A stretch of 64,000 nt of DNA from an uncultured Ruminococcus sp. (lineage in GTDB: Bacteria; Bacillota; Clostridia; Oscillospirales; Ruminococcaceae), in the NCBI GenBank assembly GCA_900539095.1, contig UQAR01000001.1, forward strand, positions 62,001 to 126,000, given 5' to 3'. The notes below the pieces were generated by a model, which was not told the DNA's origin, searched no databases, and saw nothing but the letters and a program-made list of their open reading frames with translations. A program made the translations under genes and the position numbers. Below are positions 8,472 through 16,843 of this stretch, in pieces (within the stretch, counting starts at the first letter, position 1; every line of letters starts with the position of its first letter).

Positions 8472-9010
8472 ACAGGTGCAGCTGGTGTGATCTGAAAAAT
8501 CCAAAGTATGTGGAATATCACGACAAGGAATGGGGAGTTCTCAGGACTGATGACAGATATCTTTTTGAGATGCTTTTACTGGAGTCATTTCAGGCAGGGT
8601 TATCGTGGGAATGTATACTGAACAAGCGTGAGAATTTTCGCAGGGCATATGATGATTTTGACATTGAAAAGGTATGCGGTTACGGTGAAGAAAAGGTCTT
8701 GGAGCTTTGCGGTGACAGTGGGATAATAAGGAACAAGCTGAAGATAAGGGCGAGCATCAAAAACGCCAATATTTTCAGGGATATCATAGCAAAGCACGGG
8801 TCTTTTTACGGATATCTCTGCACTTTCACCGGTGGGAAAATCACATATGAAGTTGGGAAGGTAACAAACGAACTTTCGGACGGCATTTCGGCTGATCTTA
8901 AAAGGCGTGGAATGAAGTTTGTGGGAAGTGTTATCATATACTCCTTTTTGCAGGCGGTGGGGATTATTTATTCTCACGAAAAAGGCTGCGGGCTTTACAG
9001 AGAGGGGTAA
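8468..9010 (+). CDS. tag: DNA-3-methyladenine glycosylase I
   Basis: Base-excision repair enzyme that removes 3-methyladenine from alkylated DNA; 180 residues, normal for Tag. The zinc-binding set typical of the family is present: C4 in NRCSWC, H18 in YHDKEWG, and H170 and C174 in SHEKGCG. The conserved central block LFEMLLLESFQAGLSWECILNKRENFR is also present. Start and thrB stop overlap as ATGA, so it is the last gene of the hom-thrB transcript and is followed by a strong terminator. The association with threonine genes appears to be positional only. Confidence 0.96.
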   Translation: MNRCSWCDLKNPKYVEYHDKEWGVLRTDDRYLFEMLLLESFQAGLSWECILNKRENFRRAYDDFDIEKVCGYGEEKVLELCGDSGIIRNKLKIRASIKNANIFRDIIAKHGSFYGYLCTFTGGKITYEVGKVTNELSDGISADLKRRGMKFVGSVIIYSFLQAVGIIYSHEKGCGLYREG

Positions 9011-9018
9011 CAAGGCAG

Positions 9019-9055
9019 AAAAAACCGTGGATACTGGGGTATCCACGGTTTTTGG
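9019..9055. terminator. Bidirectional terminator between tag and the XRE gene
   Basis: AAAAACCGTGGATAC and its complement GTATCCACGGTTTTT flank a four-base loop. The A and T tracts on both sides allow it to end tag on plus and the XRE regulator on minus. Confidence 0.85.
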
Positions 9056-9096
9056 TTATTCTACGGATTTAAGTGCGTCAAGCATATCGACGTTTC

Positions 9097-9426
9097 TTAC
9101 AAATCTATATAATTTTCTATAATGAGCCTGATACTTTCCTTTTGCTTTTTTGACAACTTACGGTAGTTGTTCATAAGAGCCGCCTCATCTTCGTTCAGGT
9201 CATAGCTGGATACTGTTTCCATGACGTGGTTTATATCGGTATGCCCGACAAGGTAATCCACGGAGGTATCAAAGTAATCGGCAAGCTTAACAAGGGTTTG
9301 GATATCAGGTTCTATCTTGTGATTTTCATATTTATTTATGGACTGTTGACTAACTTCTATGGTGTCGGCTAACTTTTGTTGGCTGACGCCTTTTTGGTTT
9401 CTGAGTTTTTTCAGATTCTCGACCAT
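9097..9426 (-). CDS. XRE-family helix-turn-helix regulator
   Basis: A 109-residue DNA-binding protein. Residues about 4-60 form the Cro/CI-type helix-turn-helix (LRNQKGVSQQKLADTIEVSQQSINKYENHKIEPD) and end DYFDTSVDYLVG, a very common layout for phage-like and housekeeping XRE regulators. The C-terminal half is helical (EDEAALMNNYRKLSKKQKESIRLIIENYI), likely dimerising. I chose the ATG at 9424-9426, which follows AAGGGGTGATGAT; an ATG eight codons earlier would put this box inside the gene. It is divergent from the zinc-ribbon/BspA cassette, whose promoter carries a palindrome that is a plausible operator for this protein. Confidence 0.85.
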   Translation of the reverse strand: MVENLKKLRNQKGVSQQKLADTIEVSQQSINKYENHKIEPDIQTLVKLADYFDTSVDYLVGHTDINHVMETVSSYDLNEDEAALMNNYRKLSKKQKESIRLIIENYIDL

Positions 9427-9491
9427 ATCATCACCCCTTACTTCTATCATAACATCTGGAGGGAGTTAAACAAAACACTATATATTAGTCA

Positions 9492-9520
9492 TTGACAACA
9501 ACCTATGGTTGTGATATAAT
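9492..9520 (+). promoter_or_regulatory. Consensus promoter with palindromic operator in its spacer
   Basis: TTGACA (9492-9497), a 17-base spacer, TATAAT (9515-9520): a full match to the housekeeping consensus. The spacer holds the perfect palindrome ACAACC-TAT-GGTTGT (9498-9512). A repressor bound there would block RNA polymerase; the divergent XRE gene is the natural candidate. That link is inference. Confidence 0.75.
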
Positions 9521-9558
9521 TATGACAATAAAATGTATTTTTAGGGGGAGAAATGTCT

Positions 9559-10902
9559 ATGTTCTGTTCTAAATGCGGAAATCAGGTCAAGGAAAATGTA
9601 AAATTCTGTCCTTATTGCGGTGCGGCATTGGGTGATGAGCAAGCAGTTGAAGAGCAGCCTGCTGAACCTGAGGAGCAAGTGATAATTCAAGATATCGAGG
9701 CTGCGGCGGTCAAAAAGGTATCAAAGGGCAAAGTGGCAGCTATTATAATTTTGATATTTGAAATAGCTCTCATATGCGGAGTTTTCATCTTTTTCAGCAC
9801 CTACGATTTTGGTGGTGACAGTGGAAACAGCAGCGGAGTGAAAAAAAGGACGGACTTTTCATACTCTTTGAACAAGGCAAACAAGAACGCTGAGCTTGCA
9901 TATGGTGCGGTCAGGGAATATTTTGATGAAACTTTTCATATTGAGGACTCTATTGCACATGGAGAGTTTATTGGTGCTATCGATGTTCAAAACGGCAGAT
10001 TGAAGGACGTTCTGGAAGATGTAATCGATGACGGATATGTAAGGATACTTTTTCAATCGGAGGAGTATCATGACACGAGTTTTGTTCTTCAGTGGTGTGG
10101 GGATAAGTCAGGCAAGGAATTTGTGGGACAGTATCCTGATCCTATTGACAAGGAATATGAAAACGATGTAGTTTTCGGCAAGACCTTTGACCCTGATGAT
10201 ATTTGGAGAGCACAGAACGATTTCTCCGTAAACTTTGAATCTTATTTTGATTATGAATACACCGAAAATGGAAATATCATAATCACAAAATATAAATATA
10301 AAGATGCTCCTAAAGATGTATATATTCCGGAATCTTATAACGGCAGCAAGATAGTAGCAATAGGCGAATTAGCTTTTAGTAATAATATCGGCAGAAACGA
10401 CTGCCAAATTGAATCTGTAACGATACCGAGCAGCGTTAAAGAGATAGAATATTTTGCATTTGGCAGATGCAGTACTTTAAAGACGGTCAATATGGCGAAC
10501 GGCGTTGAGATAATCGGTGTTAATGCTTTTTTGGACTGCGGTTTTGAAAAAGTGGAGCTGCCTGAGAGCGTTGAAAAAATAGGTCCTTGTGCTTTCGAAG
10601 GCTGTAGCAATTTGAGAGAGATCAATATTCCAAGCAGCGTTGATATCGGAGGTTCTGCTTTCAGTTACAGCCATAAACTTGAAAAGGTAGACGCTGAGGA
10701 CGGCTGGGACTTCGTATTCAGCAATCTATTCCATTTGCCTAGTATATTCTTTGACACGTTGATATTCTATGAGTATCTTTCCAAAGTGATAGCTATAGGT
10801 ATATTTGTTGTCACGGTAATAATAATGCTTATCATACGTCATCACAAAAAGAAAAAAGAGCGTAAAGCTACAATAATGCTCAATGAGGAAAACCCCTCAT
10901 AA
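9559..10902 (+). CDS. Membrane protein with N-terminal zinc ribbon and BspA-type leucine-rich repeats
   Basis: A 447-residue protein of unknown function. The N-terminus is a zinc ribbon (MFCSKCGNQVKENVKFCPYCGAAL, two CxxC pairs). A membrane helix follows at about 54-78, then an uncharacterised domain to about 225, then BspA-type leucine-rich repeats (about 245-395; KIVAIGELAFSNN, KEIEYFAFGRCSTL, EKIGPCAFEGCSNL), a second membrane helix (about 407-427) and a basic tail. The likely layout puts the ribbon and the basic tail inside and the repeats outside. I prefer the second ATG (9559) because the GGGGGAG box lies 8 bases before it but only 2 before the ATG at 9553. It heads a cassette of small membrane proteins. 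Confidence 0.8.
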   Translation: MFCSKCGNQVKENVKFCPYCGAALGDEQAVEEQPAEPEEQVIIQDIEAAAVKKVSKGKVAAIIILIFEIALICGVFIFFSTYDFGGDSGNSSGVKKRTDFSYSLNKANKNAELAYGAVREYFDETFHIEDSIAHGEFIGAIDVQNGRLKDVLEDVIDDGYVRILFQSEEYHDTSFVLQWCGDKSGKEFVGQYPDPIDKEYENDVVFGKTFDPDDIWRAQNDFSVNFESYFDYEYTENGNIIITKYKYKDAPKDVYIPESYNGSKIVAIGELAFSNNIGRNDCQIESVTIPSSVKEIEYFAFGRCSTLKTVNMANGVEIIGVNAFLDCGFEKVELPESVEKIGPCAFEGCSNLREINIPSSVDIGGSAFSYSHKLEKVDAEDGWDFVFSNLFHLPSIFFDTLIFYEYLSKVIAIGIFVVTVIIMLIIRHHKKKKERKATIMLNEENPS

Positions 10903-10921
10903 AAATACCAAAAAGTAATTA

Positions 10922-10962
10922 AAGGCAATACCTCTGGGTCGTGCCTTGTGCGGTGTTGCCTT
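10922..10962 (+). repeat. Family C hairpin repeat
   Basis: AAGGCAATACC and GGTGTTGCCTT form an 11-bp imperfect stem around a long loop, followed by AT-rich sequence. A similar element lies at 53446-53486. It may end the upstream gene or control the lipoprotein gene that starts 37 bases later. Confidence 0.55.
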
Positions 10963-10998
10963 CAAAATATTTTATAATTTTATAGGAGGATAACTATT

Positions 10999-11196
10999 AT
11001 GAAGAAGAAAATTTTTGCGTTTCTCATGCTTGGGGTGATGGCTTTTCAGCTCACTGCTTGTTCTCTGTCACCTGAGTGCAAAGAAGACGGCTGTCACGAA
11101 ACAGAAATTTACGATGACGGTTACTGCAAGAAACACTATTTTCAAAATGTTGAAGAGAACCTAAAACAGGATGTTAAAGGAATCTTCAATAACTAG
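10999..11196 (+). CDS. Small lipoprotein with a C-x4-C-x10-C-x2-H motif
   Basis: A 65-residue predicted lipoprotein. The signal peptide MKKKIFAFLMLGVMAFQLTAC ends in the lipobox LTAC, so C21 would carry lipid. The mature part has C-KEDG-C then ten residues, C-KK-H (a CxxxxC...YCxxH pattern that could bind zinc) and ends in a short helix. The ATG follows AGGAGGATAACTATT. It lies between the BspA-type protein and a membrane protein, 12 bases before the latter. No known family recognised. Confidence 0.75.
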   Translation: MKKKIFAFLMLGVMAFQLTACSLSPECKEDGCHETEIYDDGYCKKHYFQNVEENLKQDVKGIFNN

Positions 11197-11208
11197 GGGG
11201 TCGGTGAA

Positions 11209-11640
11209 ATGAAATTCTTTGTTATCACGTTGATAGCATCTGTTTTGCTTTTCTTCTCCGGTCTTCTCCCTGACCTTACTCACGGGCTGATAGGTTCGGG
11301 ATACATAGGCTTTGCAGTGGTAACATCTATTATCATTTTTGTTTATTCTATAGTTGCTATCTTCGTTATTGCTGTGAAGAAAAAGGACTGTCCAAATGCA
11401 GATGAAGTAAAGGCGTTTGAGAAAAAAGCAATTTCAATATTTCTCATAATACTGGCATACATTCTAGCATACAATTTGGTTGGTCCCCTTATAGGCAGAG
11501 GTGCTATCCTTTTGCTCATCTTGGTTTCTTTGATAGCTATTCCTTTTATTATACATAAAAGATATAAGAGCAACGAGAAAAAAGAGGCAAATAATGTTCT
11601 TGAACAGCTTTCTAACAGCTACTGGGAAGATAAAAAATAA
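11209..11640 (+). CDS. Hypothetical membrane protein, four helices
   Basis: A 143-residue protein with four hydrophobic stretches (about 4-22, 32-55, 74-92 and 95-115) and a charged cytoplasmic tail rich in K, E and N. The ATG follows AGGGGGTCGGTGAA. It is flanked by the small lipoprotein and a single-helix membrane protein with short gaps of 12 and 18 bases, so these are one transcript. I do not recognise the family. Confidence 0.7.
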   Translation: MKFFVITLIASVLLFFSGLLPDLTHGLIGSGYIGFAVVTSIIIFVYSIVAIFVIAVKKKDCPNADEVKAFEKKAISIFLIILAYILAYNLVGPLIGRGAILLLILVSLIAIPFIIHKRYKSNEKKEANNVLEQLSNSYWEDKK

Positions 11641-11658
11641 AATCAGGAGGGATATATA

Positions 11659-11856
11659 ATGTCAATACTTTCAGCGACAACAAGTATCTTAGCAGAATAC
11701 AGTTATGTTTTGACACTGCTTGTTGCCATAGTTGCTTTTATCGTGCTGATAATCTCAATCATCATGGTGGCGGCTCACAAGAAAAAGAAAGAGAACAAGG
11801 CTGCAATGCAGCTATTTGAAGATATCCAAAAAGATAGTTTGGAGAATAAAAAATGA
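11659..11856 (+). CDS. Small single-helix membrane protein
   Basis: A 65-residue protein with one long hydrophobic segment (about residues 16-40) followed by a lysine-rich cytoplasmic tail (HKKKKENKAAMQLFEDIQKDSLENKK). The tail resembles the basic tail of the BspA-type protein in the same cassette (HHKKKKERKATIML), which hints at a shared origin or shared partner. The ATG follows AGGAGGGATATATA. Its stop overlaps the next start by four bases (ATGA). Function unknown. Confidence 0.7.
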   Translation: MSILSATTSILAEYSYVLTLLVAIVAFIVLIISIIMVAAHKKKKENKAAMQLFEDIQKDSLENKK

Positions 11857-12797
11857 TAGCATTATGTATACTTTTGGCTTGTTTGAACCTGACTTTGCCT
11901 GTTTTGATGTTTTTGACCCGTGCAGGCAAGATCGGAAACAACCCTATAGACGATTCTCAATGGCAATTCAATGACAAGATATTTGATGTCATTCGCAATA
12001 ATTTTATTGCAGACAAGCAGGAGATAATAGAGGGACTGCTTGGAAAAAAGTCTGTTCTTGAGATAATTTCCAAAAAGGACAGCAAGAATGGATTTTGCTT
12101 TGTGACAAATAAGGCATATTATTTTTTAGGCAGCGTTTATCAAGGTGCTTTAGGGTCAGTACACCACAAGGCGAACGTACAGCACAGGATAAATGCAGAT
12201 GAATTAAAGGGCGTAAAAGTAAAGCGTATCTTTTTATACAGGACGCTGTTTTTCTTCCTGCTTTCTATCGCTATATTCGTTTTAGACGTTGTGGTGGATA
12301 TCAGGATGTATTATAAGATGATGAACGGCACTGATGAAGAGAATGTCTTTACTATAATATTCATAATCACACAGATAATTTGTTTTATCTTGATATTCGC
12401 AAATCTGCTTTTCATGATATTCAAACGCAGGACGGTTCTGAGCTTTGAATTTGCATCTCTTGATATTTATTTCCCTGTTGGTATTCTTGGCAAGCAGGAA
12501 ATAACGGATTTCTACAGGGCTGTCAGCAAGGTGCAGAGCATCATAAGCAGGCAGGTTAAGGCTGAGCCAGTCAGGGCAAGTTATCATGACACGGCAAGTG
12601 CTACAGTTGGAAACAAGGTAGGACAGCTTAAAGAGCTTTCGGCACTTTTAGAGCAAGGGAACATCAGTGCTGAAGAATTTGCTGCTTTGAAAGCGGAGAT
12701 AATGGGCGACAAAGAGGCTACGATTATCTGCCCTGAATGTTCGGCGGAGATACCTTCCGATGCGAAATTTTGCAGAGAATGTGGGCACAAGATGTGA
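11853..12797 (+). CDS. Membrane protein with SHOCT-like and C-terminal zinc-ribbon domains
   Basis: A 314-residue protein. An N-terminal hydrophobic helix (1-21) is followed by a soluble part (about 30-125) that resembles a PH-like fold only in strand pattern, two membrane helices (about 129-150 and 168-190), a second soluble part, a SHOCT-like helix pair (GQLKELSALLEQGNISAEEFAALKAEIMG, about 260-288) and a C-terminal zinc ribbon (CPECSAEIPSDAKFCRECGHKM). SHOCT motifs are common in short-range oligomerising membrane proteins. Start and previous stop overlap by four bases. It ends the cassette, converging on guaA. Function unknown; the cassette is bracketed by zinc-ribbon proteins. Confidence 0.75.
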   Translation: MIALCILLACLNLTLPVLMFLTRAGKIGNNPIDDSQWQFNDKIFDVIRNNFIADKQEIIEGLLGKKSVLEIISKKDSKNGFCFVTNKAYYFLGSVYQGALGSVHHKANVQHRINADELKGVKVKRIFLYRTLFFFLLSIAIFVLDVVVDIRMYYKMMNGTDEENVFTIIFIITQIICFILIFANLLFMIFKRRTVLSFEFASLDIYFPVGILGKQEITDFYRAVSKVQSIISRQVKAEPVRASYHDTASATVGNKVGQLKELSALLEQGNISAEEFAALKAEIMGDKEATIICPECSAEIPSDAKFCRECGHKM

Positions 12798-12829
12798 TGA
12801 AAATTTTTACTGAGCTTAATAAATAAAGA

Positions 12830-12868
12830 CCGCCGCAGTGCATTTTATTGTACTGCGGCGATTTATTG
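12830..12868. terminator. Terminator-like hairpin between the cassette and guaA
   Basis: CGCCGCAGT and ACTGCGGCG form a 9-bp stem around about 12 bases. The following T-run is weak (ATTTATTGCTTTG). It lies between convergent genes and may serve both. Confidence 0.6.
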
Positions 12869-12889
12869 CTTTGTTTAGAAATGTGGGGA

Positions 12890-14425
12890 TCATTCCCACT
12901 CCACCGTTCCCGGTGGCTTTGAGGTTATATCGTAAACTACTCTGTTTACATGGTCAACTTCATTTGTTATCCTATTTGACACTCTTGCGAGAACGTCATA
13001 TGGTATCTTTGCCCAATCGGCTGTCATGAAGTCGTCTGTTGTTACGGCTCTGATAGCTATAAGGTGGTCGTAAGTTCTGTGGTCGCCCATTACGCCTACA
13101 GTCTGGACGTTTGGCAGAACGGCAAAGAACTGGCTCAGGCTGCTTTCAAGTCCGCTTTTCTTTATCTCGTCACGGAAAACGGCGTCTGCGTCCTGCAATA
13201 CCTTTATCTTATCTTCTGTTATCTCGCCGATTATTCTTACGCCAAGTCCCGGGCCCGGGAACGGCTGACGCCATACGAGTTCCTTTGGTATGCCGAGCTT
13301 TTCGCCGACTTTTCTTACCTCGTCTTTGAAAAGGTCGCCAAGAGGCTCTATAACGCCGTCAAAGTTGATGTCCTCAGGCATTTTTACCTGATTGTGGTGG
13401 GTCTTTATTGTGGCAGCGTCGCCCTTTCCGCTTTCGATACGGTCAGGATAGATAGTGCCCTGTGCGAAAAATCCGCCGTCTGCCTCTTCTCTTATCTTAT
13501 CCCAGAACACTTTATAGAACTCTGTGCCGATAGTCTTTCTCTTTTCCTCAGGGTCTGTTATGCCCTTGAGTTTTTCGAGGAACTGTTTCTGACAGTTTAC
13601 TCTCACAAATCTCATATCGAAAAGTCTTGTGAAAGTTTCCTCAACAAAGTCGCCCTCATCTTTTCTCATCAGTCCCTGATCTACGAACACGCAGGTGAGC
13701 TGCTTGCCCACTGCACGGCTGATAAGTCCTGCCGCAACAGAGGAGTCAACTCCGCCTGAAAGTCCCAGAACTACTTTCTTATCGCCTATCTGCTCTCTCA
13801 GCTTTGCAACGGTGTTCTCGATAAAGTTATCCATTACCCAGTCGCCTTTGCAGCCGCAGACCTCATAGAGGAAGTTTTTCAGAATGACATTACCATACTC
13901 ACTGTGAGTAACCTCAGGGTGGAACTGGACGGCGTATATCCTCTTCTCCGCATTCTCCATTGACGCACATGGGCAGTCCTCAGAATGGGAAGTGATAACA
14001 AAGCCCTCAGGAGCTACGCTGACATAGTCGGTATGGCTCATCCATACTATGCTCTTCTCAGGAACGTCCTTGAAAAGCTTGCTCTCTGCGGAGGCTGTTA
14101 TCTCTATCTTGCCGTACTCGCTCTTTTTACAGCCCTCTACCTTTCCGCCGCTCATCCATGAGATAAGCTGACAGCCATAGCAGATACCGAGGACCGGTAT
14201 GCCAAGGTCAAGTATAGCTTTATCATAATGCGGGGAAGTCATATCATAAACGGAGTTTGGTCCGCCTGTGAAGATTATGCCCTTATAGCCTGCTGCTTTT
14301 ATTTCTTCAAGTGGAGTTTCAAAGCTTTTTATCTCGGCATAAACGTGGTGATCTCTCACACGTCTTGCGATAAGCTGATTATACTGTCCGCCGAAGTCAA
14401 GCACCAGTATCTTCTCATGTGACAT
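12890..14425 (-). CDS. guaA: GMP synthase (glutamine-hydrolysing)
   Basis: Converts XMP to GMP using glutamine and ATP in purine synthesis; 511 residues, normal length. The glutaminase domain has the nucleophile C82 (GICYGCQ) and the H169/E171 pair (QFHPEV). The ATP pyrophosphatase domain has the PP-loop SGGVDSS (223-229). The C-terminal dimerisation domain ends in the conserved SKPPGTVEWE. It is transcribed alone, with its own promoter, divergent from the LTA-synthase-like gene. No purine riboswitch is visible: the leader between promoter and start is only about 30 bases. Confidence 0.98.
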   Translation of the reverse strand: MSHEKILVLDFGGQYNQLIARRVRDHHVYAEIKSFETPLEEIKAAGYKGIIFTGGPNSVYDMTSPHYDKAILDLGIPVLGICYGCQLISWMSGGKVEGCKKSEYGKIEITASAESKLFKDVPEKSIVWMSHTDYVSVAPEGFVITSHSEDCPCASMENAEKRIYAVQFHPEVTHSEYGNVILKNFLYEVCGCKGDWVMDNFIENTVAKLREQIGDKKVVLGLSGGVDSSVAAGLISRAVGKQLTCVFVDQGLMRKDEGDFVEETFTRLFDMRFVRVNCQKQFLEKLKGITDPEEKRKTIGTEFYKVFWDKIREEADGGFFAQGTIYPDRIESGKGDAATIKTHHNQVKMPEDINFDGVIEPLGDLFKDEVRKVGEKLGIPKELVWRQPFPGPGLGVRIIGEITEDKIKVLQDADAVFRDEIKKSGLESSLSQFFAVLPNVQTVGVMGDHRTYDHLIAIRAVTTDDFMTADWAKIPYDVLARVSNRITNEVDHVNRVVYDITSKPPGTVEWE

Positions 14426-14464
14426 ATATTTACCTCTTTTCGTTTCAATTTAAAATACATAATT

Positions 14465-14493
14465 ATTATAACACGTTGCCGCTCCTTTTTCAA
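14465..14493 (-). promoter_or_regulatory. guaA promoter
   Basis: Minus strand TTGAAA, 17-base spacer, TATAAT, ending about 40 bases before the guaA start. Confidence 0.75.
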
Positions 14494-14580
14494 GTACAAT
14501 TTACACACTCTTTAAGGCTGTGGGTAAATTAATTGTGAACACTTCACAACGAAGTGGAAAATAATTGTTTATAAAAGCCG

Positions 14581-14609
14581 TTGAAATTTGTAAATAGCTG
14601 TGTTATAAT
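14581..14609 (+). promoter_or_regulatory. Promoter of the LTA-synthase-like gene
   Basis: TTGAAA, 17-base spacer, TATAAT, 53 bases before the start codon. Confidence 0.75.
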
Positions 14610-14662
14610 GAATGGGTATTGTAAAATGCGAGTAAAATATAAACAGAAAAGAGTATATTATA

Positions 14663-16729
14663 ATGGAAGAAAAAAATAATGTTCCTGCTGAGGAACAGGT
14701 CGCTGAAAAGGGCGGCGTAGTCAAAAAGATAAAAGGGTGGTTTTCATCGCCTGACGGTATGCAGACGCTGAGGTTCGTCAGTGCACTGGCGGCTATCGTT
14801 ATAATCGGGGTGATGATGTCCCTTATCGGCGTTTACATGGACAAGGAGAACTATCTGCCTAAGGAGAGAAACTATGCTCTTATCGCTGCTTGTTTCATAG
14901 ACCTTGCACTTATCTTCATAATCGCAGAGTTTTTCACCATGACGGGCAGGCTGAAAAAGAGCGAAACAAAGGGCGGCATCGACCCGTTCACGGCGGCGTT
15001 CATGCTGGGGCTGAACTCTTATTTTCTCCCTGACTTTGTGATGAAGTCATATTTTCCGAAGAGCAATTTTCTTTACATCGTTCTTGGAATACTTCTTTGC
15101 TGGCTTTTATATTTAGTGGGGTCGGTGATATTTCCAAAGCCGCACGCTTATTTCTGCGTTGTGAACGCTGTTTTCACCATATATTCTCTGGCACAATATT
15201 ATGTCACTGAGTTCAGGGGAAACCCTGTGCAGTTTGCAGACCTTGAAAACCTCATTTCTGTTTCGGCGGTGAACGGAATGTACACGCTGTTCTTTGACAG
15301 CACGGTGGCTTTCATCATTGTGAACTTCGCACTGACGACGGCTGTTATCGTGACAACAAAGTTCAGGAAGATAAAGGCACGCAGCAGGATAATTTCAGGT
15401 GCGGCGTTGGTGGCAGGCTGTTTCGTTCTTTTCTACGGAGGCAGATTTGCTTATGATCTTGGTATAAAGAACAGATACATACGCCTGAACTTTTCGGGTG
15501 CGGAAAATGCTGACACATACAGATGTGTGGGATATGACCTGATGTTCTGCTTTGACGGAATGTACAACCGTGTGACAAAGCCTGAGGGATACTCCACGGA
15601 AAAGGCTGAGGAGATATTAGATCAATATGAAACGGCTGTTACCAACAAAAAGCCGACTATCATTGCTATCATGAACGAATCCTTTGCGGATTTTGAGCAC
15701 ATTTCTCAGTTTGACACAAACAAAGATTATCTGCCAAACTATCACAGACTTCAGGACGAGAGCATAAGCGGATATGTTTCTGTATCTGCATACGGCGGAT
15801 ACTCATGCAACTCAGAGTATGAGTTTTTGACAGGCAACACTCTCGGTTTCCTGCCGTCTGGAAGTGCGGTATTCACACAGTATCTTGATGAAAAGCAAAA
15901 CGGTCTTGTAAGCTGGCTCAACGAGCTTGGATACAACACGCAGGCACTTTCACCATGCTCGGAACTGCTTTGGGAGATAGGCAACGCTTATGAGCAGCTG
16001 CAATTCAAGAGCAGGATATTCAACTGCGGCGACTACATTTCAAACTGTCAATACATAAACAACAATATGTCAGACAGCTCCCTTTTCCACTACATTGAGG
16101 CACAATACGAGAGCAACAAGGATTCGCCGTATTTTGTATGGACTGCCACGATGCAGAACCATGGTCCATATGATGACCTGAGCACTGTTCCGTCTGAGAT
16201 AACATTTGAGGGCTACAACAACAATGAGGCTTTGCAGTATATAAACGCCATTTATCAGTCTGACAAGGCGTTGGGAGAGCTTACGGATTATTTCAGGGAC
16301 AAGGACGAAGAAGTTATAATCGTAATGTTCGGCGACCATTATCCACACATTTTAAGCTTTACGGAGCATCTTTACGGCACGGACATTGCTCTGCTTTCAA
16401 CGGAGGATTATTCAAGGCTGCGTCAGACGCCTTTCCTTATTTGGAGCAACAAGGGACTTGAGCCTAAGGAGATAGAGGACATAAGCCTTAACTATCTTTC
16501 AAACGAGGTCATGGAGGCGGCTGGTCTGCCTAAGTCGAGATATCAGCAGGAGCTTGAAAAAATACGCAAGGAGATACCTATAATAAGCTCTTACGGCTAC
16601 AAGACGGCAGACGGCGACTGGTATTCTGTGAATGACGTTGCGGACAAGTATGAGGATATCCTCAACGAATACAAGACCGTGCAGTATTACAGAATGTTTG
16701 ATGATAAACGGGACAATAGTATAAACTAG
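14663..16729 (+). CDS. LTA synthase family sulfatase-fold membrane protein
   Basis: A 688-residue envelope enzyme resembling lipoteichoic acid synthases and phosphoglycerol transferases. The N-terminal about 270 residues hold a cytoplasmic lead and about six membrane helices; the rest is an extracellular alkaline-phosphatase/sulfatase fold. Metal and catalytic motifs visible: MNESFADF (first metal-binding E), GGYSCNSEYEFLTG (nucleophile position), QNHGPY and FGDHYPH. At the nucleophile position, where Staphylococcus LtaS has threonine, this protein has S381. The CDP-glycerol transferase, YfhO and GT2 genes further right fit a teichoic-acid-like polymer. Substrate cannot be assigned from sequence. 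Confidence 0.88.
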   Translation: MEEKNNVPAEEQVAEKGGVVKKIKGWFSSPDGMQTLRFVSALAAIVIIGVMMSLIGVYMDKENYLPKERNYALIAACFIDLALIFIIAEFFTMTGRLKKSETKGGIDPFTAAFMLGLNSYFLPDFVMKSYFPKSNFLYIVLGILLCWLLYLVGSVIFPKPHAYFCVVNAVFTIYSLAQYYVTEFRGNPVQFADLENLISVSAVNGMYTLFFDSTVAFIIVNFALTTAVIVTTKFRKIKARSRIISGAALVAGCFVLFYGGRFAYDLGIKNRYIRLNFSGAENADTYRCVGYDLMFCFDGMYNRVTKPEGYSTEKAEEILDQYETAVTNKKPTIIAIMNESFADFEHISQFDTNKDYLPNYHRLQDESISGYVSVSAYGGYSCNSEYEFLTGNTLGFLPSGSAVFTQYLDEKQNGLVSWLNELGYNTQALSPCSELLWEIGNAYEQLQFKSRIFNCGDYISNCQYINNNMSDSSLFHYIEAQYESNKDSPYFVWTATMQNHGPYDDLSTVPSEITFEGYNNNEALQYINAIYQSDKALGELTDYFRDKDEEVIIVMFGDHYPHILSFTEHLYGTDIALLSTEDYSRLRQTPFLIWSNKGLEPKEIEDISLNYLSNEVMEAAGLPKSRYQQELEKIRKEIPIISSYGYKTADGDWYSVNDVADKYEDILNEYKTVQYYRMFDDKRDNSIN

Positions 16730-16760
16730 GTCATAGCAAACATAACATAACGTACAATAG

Positions 16761-16785
16761 CGGGCGACCTAAGGTCGCCCCTACA
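16761..16785 (-). repeat. Family A palindromic repeat
   Basis: CGGGCGACCTAAGGTCGCCCCTACA: perfect palindrome GGGCGACCTAAGGTCGCCC plus the CTACA end. It lies between convergent genes. Confidence 0.85.
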
Positions 16786-16793
16786 TATTTACA

Positions 16794-16832
16794 AACAAAC
16801 GGACGAGGTTTTTACCTCGTCCGTTTGTTATA
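16794..16832. terminator. Bidirectional terminator
   Basis: ACAAACGGACGAGG and CCTCGTCCGTTTGT form a 14-bp stem around TTTTTA. It lies between the convergent LTA-synthase-like gene and the zinc-ribbon gene; the T content is moderate. Confidence 0.75.
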
Positions 16833-16843
16833 TCCTTATTATT

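Noticed and set aside
14426..14464. Purine riboswitch before guaA
   Set aside because: The distance from promoter to start codon is about 40 bases, too short for the aptamer, and no such fold is visible.
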